Below, piece by piece: positions 59,293 to 64,000 of a stretch of 64,000 nucleotides of DNA. The notes beneath the pieces are model-generated. The model made no database searches, was not told the origin of the DNA, and saw only the letters and a list, made by a program, of their open reading frames with translations. The position numbers were made by a program, and so were the translations under genes. Numbering within the stretch: the first letter of the stretch is position 1; every line of letters starts with the position of its first letter. Source of the stretch: Curtobacterium sp. VKM Ac-1393 (lineage in GTDB: Bacteria; Actinomycetota; Actinomycetes; Actinomycetales; Microbacteriaceae); assembly GCF_015350995.1 (NCBI RefSeq), contig NZ_JADKRW010000002.1:1-64000 (forward strand), written 5' to 3'.

Positions 59293-60402
59293 GTGACCCT
59301 CAGCACTCCCGAGGCGACCCAGGACGTGAACGGCACCGATCCGACCAAGCCACAGGCACGACGCAGTGCCAAGAACAGTGGCGGCGGACTCGGCCGGTAC
59401 ATCCTGGTCAGATTCCTCCTCATCATCCCGACCGTCTTCATCCTGGTGACGCTCGTGTTCTTCCTGATGCGCGTCATCGGGAACCCGATCACCGCGTCGG
59501 TCGGCGGGCGGCTCACCCCGACGCAGCTGCAGGAACGCCTGCACGCCGCCGGGTACGACCGTCCCGTGCTCGTGCAGTACTTCGAGTACCTCGGCAACAT
59601 CCTGCGCGGTGACTTCGGCAACGCGTCGACGGACAACCGGCCGATCACCGAGATCATCCTGCAGTACGGCGGCGCGACCGCCGAGCTGGTGTTCTACGCC
59701 CTCGTCGTCGCCCTCGTGCTCGGCATCCCGCTCGGCATGCTGGCCGCGTACACGCGCGACAAGTGGCCCGACGTGCTGCTCCGTGCCCTCGCGATCCTGA
59801 CCTACGCGACCCCGGTGTTCTTCGGCGGCCTGCTGCTCAAGCTCGTCTTCTCGGTGTGGCTCGACTGGCTGCCCCTCGGCGACCGCGCGTCGACCAGGGT
59901 GGAGCTCATCCTCGACGGCATCCCCGGCGCGAGCGGCATCTACATCATCGACGCGCTCCGCACCGGCAACGCGGCGGTCATCGGCGACGTGCTGCAGCAC
60001 GCCGTCCTGCCCGCGCTGACCCTCGGCCTGCTGACCGCCGGCATCTTCCTGCGCCTGGTGCGCGCGAACATGATCGGGTCGCTCGGCTCCGAGTACGTCG
60101 ACGCGGCCCGTTCCCGAGGTGTCCGCGAGTCACGGCTCGTCCGGACGCACGCGTTCCGCCCCGCCCTCGTGCCGATCATCACCGTCATGGGTCTGCAGAT
60201 CGCGATGCTGCTCGGCGGCTCGGTCCTGACCGAGACCACCTTCGATTGGCGCGGACTGGGCTTCGAGCTCAACCAGTACCTGTCGGCCCGTGACTTCGTC
60301 GCTGTCCAGGGCATCGTCGCGATGCTGGCGGTGATCGTCGCGGTGACCAACTTCATCGTCGACGTCGTCGCCGCACTGATCGACCCGAGAGTGAGGTTCT
60401 GA
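59293..60402 (+). CDS. Peptide ABC transporter permease (DppB type)
   Basis: First membrane subunit of the importer, 369 aa, with six helices. A 35-residue hydrophilic N-terminal extension (STPEATQDVNGTDPTKPQAR) precedes GRYILVRFLLIIPTVFILVT. The loop RLHAAGYDRPVLVQYFEYLG and the EAA motif EYVDAARSRGVRESRLVRTH are typical of DppB/OppB. The GTG at 59293 lies behind the strong hairpin, and GAAAGG upstream is the ribosome site. The DppC-like gene starts 2 nt after the stop. Confidence 0.93.
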   Translation: MTLSTPEATQDVNGTDPTKPQARRSAKNSGGGLGRYILVRFLLIIPTVFILVTLVFFLMRVIGNPITASVGGRLTPTQLQERLHAAGYDRPVLVQYFEYLGNILRGDFGNASTDNRPITEIILQYGGATAELVFYALVVALVLGIPLGMLAAYTRDKWPDVLLRALAILTYATPVFFGGLLLKLVFSVWLDWLPLGDRASTRVELILDGIPGASGIYIIDALRTGNAAVIGDVLQHAVLPALTLGLLTAGIFLRLVRANMIGSLGSEYVDAARSRGVRESRLVRTHAFRPALVPIITVMGLQIAMLLGGSVLTETTFDWRGLGFELNQYLSARDFVAVQGIVAMLAVIVAVTNFIVDVVAALIDPRVRF

Positions 60403-60404
60403 CG

Positions 60405-61412
60405 ATGGCCGACACCACCCTCGTCGACCGCCACGAGCCGCTCTGGAAGCGGCTGCCCGTGGTGGTCCAGCTCCGCAAGAGCACCGGCTGGCAGCGCGCC
60501 ATGCTCATCGTCGGCGTGGTCATCTGCGCCCTCTACCTGCTCGTCGCGGTCTTCGCCCCGCTGCTGGCCCCGTACGGCTTCGGCCAGCTGCAGGGCGCGG
60601 ACGGCGAGAGCTTCCCGCGCACCGACGCACCGAGCGCGGAGCACATCTGGGGCACCACCGTCGGCGGCTTCGACGTGTTCAGCCGCGTCGTCTACGGCGC
60701 CCGGACCGCGGTCCTCGTCGTGATCGTCGCGGTCATCGTGTCGATCATCGTCGGCGTGCTGCTCGGCCTGGTCTCCGGTTACCTGGGCGGGTGGCTCGAC
60801 CGGATCCTGGTCGTGGTCGCCGACGCGATCTACGCGTTCCCGTCGCTGCTGCTCGCGATCGTCGTGTCGATCGTGATCTCCGGTGGCAACTCGAGCTACT
60901 CGGGTGGCATCATCGCGGCGGCGATCTCGATCACCGTCGTCTACGTGCCGCAGTACTTCCGGGTGGTCCGCGCCGAGGCCGTGCGCCTGAAGAACGACGC
61001 GTTCGTCGAGTCGGCGCGCGTGATGGGCACGAACCCGTGGCGCATCATGACCCGGCACGTGCTCCGGAACTCGACGCGGTCCCTGCCGCTCATCCTGACG
61101 CTCAACGCCAGCGACGCGATCCTGACCCTGGCCGGGCTCGGCTTCCTCGGGTTCGGCATCGGACCGACGAGCGGTGCCGAGTGGGGCTACGACCTCAGCC
61201 GTGCGCTCTCCGACGTCGCGAGCGGTGTCTGGTGGACGGGTGTCTTCCCGGGTGTCGCGATCGTGGTGCTCGTGCTCGGCGTGACGTTCATCGGTGAGAG
61301 CCTCAACGACATCTCCGACCCCCGTCTGCGTGCGCGCCGGCGGCTGAAGCAGCTGGTGTCCACGCGCGACGCGCGCAACACGGCAGCACGCGCGGAAGGA
61401 ACCGGCGCATGA
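60405..61412 (+). CDS. Peptide ABC transporter permease (DppC type)
   Basis: Second membrane subunit, 335 aa. It starts MADTTLVDRHEPLWKRLPVV, has a first helix, then the OppC/DppC extracytoplasmic segment (HIWGTTVGGFDVFSRVVYGA) and five more helices. The EAA loop is FVESARVMGTNPWRIMTRHV. The C-terminal tail is basic (RLRARRRLKQLVSTRDARN). ATG 60405 follows the DppB-like stop by 2 nt, and the stop overlaps the fused ATPase gene (ATGA). Confidence 0.93.
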   Translation: MADTTLVDRHEPLWKRLPVVVQLRKSTGWQRAMLIVGVVICALYLLVAVFAPLLAPYGFGQLQGADGESFPRTDAPSAEHIWGTTVGGFDVFSRVVYGARTAVLVVIVAVIVSIIVGVLLGLVSGYLGGWLDRILVVVADAIYAFPSLLLAIVVSIVISGGNSSYSGGIIAAAISITVVYVPQYFRVVRAEAVRLKNDAFVESARVMGTNPWRIMTRHVLRNSTRSLPLILTLNASDAILTLAGLGFLGFGIGPTSGAEWGYDLSRALSDVASGVWWTGVFPGVAIVVLVLGVTFIGESLNDISDPRLRARRRLKQLVSTRDARNTAARAEGTGA

Positions 61413-63115
61413 CGAACGCAGCAGGCCCCCAGAACGACGCAGCCCCCGAGAACGCGGGCGCACCAGTCGTCGTCGTCGACGACCTCACCGTCACCTTCGC
61501 GACCGACGGCGGCGCCGTCGACGCGGTGAAGGGCGTCAGCCTCGACGTCCGCCCCGGCGAGGTCCTCGCCCTGGTCGGCGAGTCCGGCTCCGGCAAGTCC
61601 GTCACGGCTCGCGCGATGCTCCGGCTGATGCCCGAGACGGCGACGCTCGGCGGCGCGGTGCTGCTCGACGGCACCGACGTGGTCACCGTGGGCGCGCAGA
61701 AGCTCCGCAGTCTGCGCGGGACCGCCGGCGCGATGGTCTTCCAGGAGCCCAGCACCGCGCTCAACCCGGTCTTCACGGTCGGGTGGCAGATCGCCGAGGG
61801 GCTCCGGGCCCACGGCGGCATGTCGAGGAAGGAGGCACGGGCGAAGGCCATCGACTACCTCGGCCGTGTCGGCATCCCCGACCCCGAGACCCGGGTCGAC
61901 CACTACCCGCACCAGTTCTCCGGCGGGCAGAAGCAGCGTGTCGTCATCGCGAGTGCCCTGGCCCTCGAGCCGTCGGTGATCATCGCCGACGAGCCGACCA
62001 CGGCGCTCGACGTCACGGTGCAGGCCGAGATCCTCGACCTGCTCCGCCGCTGCCGCGACGAGTTCGGCACGGCGATCGTGATCATCACCCACAACATGGG
62101 CGTGGTGGCCGACCTGGCCGACCGTGTCGCCGTGATGTACCAGGGCGAGATCGTGGAAGAGGCGTCGGCGACGGACCTGTTCGCCCGCCCGCAGGCCGAC
62201 TACACGAAGCGGCTGCTCGCCGCGGTGCCCCGGCTCGAGGCGTCGACGGGGACCGCCCGCCGCGCCGCGATCTCCGAGGACGTCACCCCGCTGGTCGAGG
62301 CGAAGGGGCTCGAGATCGAGTACCCCGGGCGCCTCGGTTCGCCGGCGTTCCGCGCCGTGAAGGGCGTCGACCTGGCGATCCGTCCCGGCGAGGTCCTCGG
62401 CCTGGTGGGGGAGTCCGGCTCCGGCAAGACCACCATCGGCCGTGCCATGGCCGGTCTGACGAAGGTCACCGGCGGCTCGCTGAAGGTCCTCGGCGCCGAG
62501 ATGCTCGGCTACCGCGAGCGCGACTTCAAGCACCTGCGCAAGGACATCGGGTTCGTGTTCCAGGACCCGGCGACGTCGTTCAACCCGCTGCTCACGATCG
62601 CCGAGTGCGTGGCCGAGCCGCTCGTCGTCCACAAGGAGGTGTCGAGTCCGCGTGCTGCGCGCAAGCGGGTCGACGAGCTCCTCGAGGCCGTCCAGCTGCC
62701 GCGGGCGTACGGCGACCGCTACCCGCACGAGCTCTCCGGCGGGCAACGCCAGCGTGCCTCGCTCGCCCGGTCGCTCGCGCTCCGGCCGAAGCTGCTCATC
62801 GCCGACGAGCCCACGAGCGCGCTCGACGTGTCGGTGCAGGCCCGCGTGCTCGAGCTGTTCCTCGAGCTCCAGCAAGACCTGGGCTTCGCGTCGCTGTTCA
62901 TCAGCCACGACCTGGCGGTCGTGGGCGCGCTGTCCGACCGGATCGCGGTGCTCTACCGCGGTGACCTGGTCGAGGTGGGCACCACCGCGCAGGTCCTCGG
63001 CGCGCCGCAGCACCCGTACACGCAGCGCCTGCTGGCGTCGCTCCCGGTGCCGGACCCTGCGGAGCAGGCCGAGCGACGGCGTACGCTGGAGCAACTGGAG
63101 AACGCCGGGTCCTGA
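61409..63115 (+). CDS. Fused dual ATPase of the peptide ABC importer (DppD-DppF fusion)
   Basis: Both ATPases in one 568-aa chain, a common actinobacterial arrangement. Domain 1 has Walker A GESGSGKS (57-64), signature HQFSGGQKQRVVIASALA, Walker B VIIADEPTTALD and the switch His in IIITHNMGVV. Domain 2 has Walker A GESGSGKT (334-341), signature HELSGGQRQRASLARSLA, Walker B LLIADEPTSALD and FISHDLAVVG. Each domain carries the oligopeptide-type C-terminal motif (ADYTKRLLAAVPRLEAS, HPYTQRLLASLPVPDPA), which in relatives lies near an iron-sulfur-like Cys motif, absent here. The gene ends the operon before a hairpin. Confidence 0.94.
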   Translation: MTNAAGPQNDAAPENAGAPVVVVDDLTVTFATDGGAVDAVKGVSLDVRPGEVLALVGESGSGKSVTARAMLRLMPETATLGGAVLLDGTDVVTVGAQKLRSLRGTAGAMVFQEPSTALNPVFTVGWQIAEGLRAHGGMSRKEARAKAIDYLGRVGIPDPETRVDHYPHQFSGGQKQRVVIASALALEPSVIIADEPTTALDVTVQAEILDLLRRCRDEFGTAIVIITHNMGVVADLADRVAVMYQGEIVEEASATDLFARPQADYTKRLLAAVPRLEASTGTARRAAISEDVTPLVEAKGLEIEYPGRLGSPAFRAVKGVDLAIRPGEVLGLVGESGSGKTTIGRAMAGLTKVTGGSLKVLGAEMLGYRERDFKHLRKDIGFVFQDPATSFNPLLTIAECVAEPLVVHKEVSSPRAARKRVDELLEAVQLPRAYGDRYPHELSGGQRQRASLARSLALRPKLLIADEPTSALDVSVQARVLELFLELQQDLGFASLFISHDLAVVGALSDRIAVLYRGDLVEVGTTAQVLGAPQHPYTQRLLASLPVPDPAEQAERRRTLEQLENAGS

Positions 63116-63130
63116 CCCGACGCGACCCGT

Positions 63131-63175
63131 CCAGGAGGCCCGTCCTGCGTCGACGACGCACGCCGGGCCTCCTGG
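63131..63175 (+). terminator. Operon terminator, GGAGGCCCG-arm family
   Basis: CCAGGAGGCCCG (63131-63142) pairs perfectly with CGGGCCTCCTGG (63164-63175), with an inner GCGTCG/CGACGC-type pairing in the spacer, 15 nt after the stop. It is another inverted pair of the dispersed motif. It separates the peptide operon from the next ABC gene. Confidence 0.8.
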
Positions 63176-63264
63176 GCGGTCGTCTCCACAGCTGTACGCA
63201 CGACGGTCCTGCCAGCGGCGGTCCGTCGCGAACCGCCGCCAGGGGGCGGCGTGGAAGGGGACCC

Positions 63265-64000
63265 ATGATCGCGGTCAACGGACCGGCGGTCGTCGCGGAC
63301 GACGTGTCGATCGAGTACCGGGGCGGACGGGGGTCCGAAGCGATCCGAGCGGTCGACGGCGTCAGCCTGACCGTGCGGCAGGGCGAGATCCTCGCGCTGC
63401 TCGGTGAGTCCGGCTCCGGCAAGTCGACGTTCGCGGCGGCGATCGCCGGACAGCTCGGCTCGCACGGCGAGGGCGACGGGGCCCTCCGCCGGCACATCGT
63501 GGGCGGCGAACTCACGGTGCTCGGGCAGAAGACCCGGGGGCTGCGCGGTTCGTCGCGCAAGCTCGAGCGACTGAGCGGCCGCATCGGCTACCTGCCGCAG
63601 GACGGCGCCGACCGGCTCAGCCCCGACCTGACCGTCGGCGAGGCGATCGCCGAGCCCATCTACCAACGCGACCGCCGGTTCGACCGGAAAGAGGCCGGCC
63701 TGATCGTCGCGCGCCTGGTCGACGCCGTGCACCTGCCACTCGGCGTGATGCGCCTGAACACGTGGGAACTGTCGAGCGGGCAGCGGCAGCGCGTCGCCCT
63801 CGCTCGCGCGCTCGTGCTCGAACCCCAGCTGCTGGTGGCCGACGAGCCCGCCCGCGGCGTCGACGTGCTCGTGCGCCAGTCGGTGCTCGAGGCCCTCGCG
63901 ACCCTGCAGCGCAACCGGCACTTCTCGGCCATCGTGGTGTCGAGCGATCTGCGCGAGGCGGGGGCCCTGGCCGACCGCGTCGCCGTGATGGCGGACGCCC
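63265..64000 (+). CDS. ABC transporter ATP-binding protein with atypical motifs, partial
   Basis: N-terminal 245 residues of an ABC ATPase cut by the window end. ATG 63265 follows GGAAGGGGA. It begins MIAVNGPAVVADDVSIEYRG and has Walker A GESGSGKS (47-54). The signature is LSSGQRQRVALARALVLEP (L169 to G172), with Ser for the first Gly of LSGGQ. Walker B is LLVADEPARGVD (D193 onward), without the usual T-x-A-L-D. The switch motif reads VVSSDLREA, so Ser227 stands where the histidine should be. It follows the peptide operon beyond a terminator and starts a new transcript. It is probably an oligopeptide/nickel-type ATPase that pairs with another in a heterodimer. Confidence 0.85.
   Translation, partial: MIAVNGPAVVADDVSIEYRGGRGSEAIRAVDGVSLTVRQGEILALLGESGSGKSTFAAAIAGQLGSHGEGDGALRRHIVGGELTVLGQKTRGLRGSSRKLERLSGRIGYLPQDGADRLSPDLTVGEAIAEPIYQRDRRFDRKEAGLIVARLVDAVHLPLGVMRLNTWELSSGQRQRVALARALVLEPQLLVADEPARGVDVLVRQSVLEALATLQRNRHFSAIVVSSDLREAGALADRVAVMADA

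Overview
The window is a stretch of visibly GC-rich chromosome, dense in codirectional genes, from an actinobacterium. Several features point to Microbacteriaceae, most likely a Curtobacterium-like organism. These are the actinobacterial cytochrome c oxidase subunit IV, the long actinobacterial-type leuA, the hrcA-dnaJ-rsmE-HIT-phoH-ybeY-hlyC-era order, and the many start codons sitting 6-8 nt after a TANNNT -10 box (leaderless transcripts). The genus is an impression from gene order and protein style. No database was searched.

Layout. 1-1.4 kb: end of ctaD and ctaF (aa3 oxidase). 1.6-3 kb: a divergent zwf. 3.3-6.3 kb (minus): a GH15 trehalase/glucoamylase-like enzyme and an App1-type phosphatase. 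6.5-10.6 kb: a TetR regulator, then a four-gene glycine betaine/choline-type ABC importer. 10.9-16.7 kb: complete cydABDC (cytochrome bd oxidase and its assembly exporter). 16.7-24.1 kb: leuS, comEA, comEC, holA, rpsT. 24.3-31.4 kb: an aminotransferase, lepA, small membrane proteins, a DUF1990 protein, a HAD hydrolase, hemW and a DUF4870 protein. 31.5-38.6 kb: the hrcA-to-era block (heat-shock control, 16S rRNA modification and maturation, GTPase). 38.7-42.9 kb: a two-component system next to a MacB/LolD-type ABC pair. 43.2-47.1 kb: a leucine attenuator, leuA, recO, uppS. 47.1-49.2 kb: a LysR regulator divergent from a class V aminotransferase. 49.4-56.9 kb: glyS, a FrnE-like DsbA protein, a small protein, YbaK, dusB, dgt, dnaG. 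57.6-63.1 kb: a peptide ABC importer with fused ATPases. The window ends inside another ABC ATPase that lacks its switch histidine.

How the genes work together. Two terminal oxidases (aa3 and bd) lie 10 kb apart, suggesting a branched respiratory chain. The osmoprotectant importer and the GH15/trehalase-like enzyme may both contribute to osmolyte handling. The rest is largely information-processing housekeeping.

The most striking unlisted structure is in the gaps. About a dozen intergenic regions hold long perfect or near-perfect palindromes. Many share a GGGAGGC(C/G)CGG arm, singly or as inverted pairs, which looks like a REP/REPIN family. A second group carries CCGAGGTTCCA/TGGAACCTCGG arms. 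The best individual regulatory find is a 14-codon leader peptide with four consecutive Leu codons before leuA, followed by two mutually exclusive RNA pairings.
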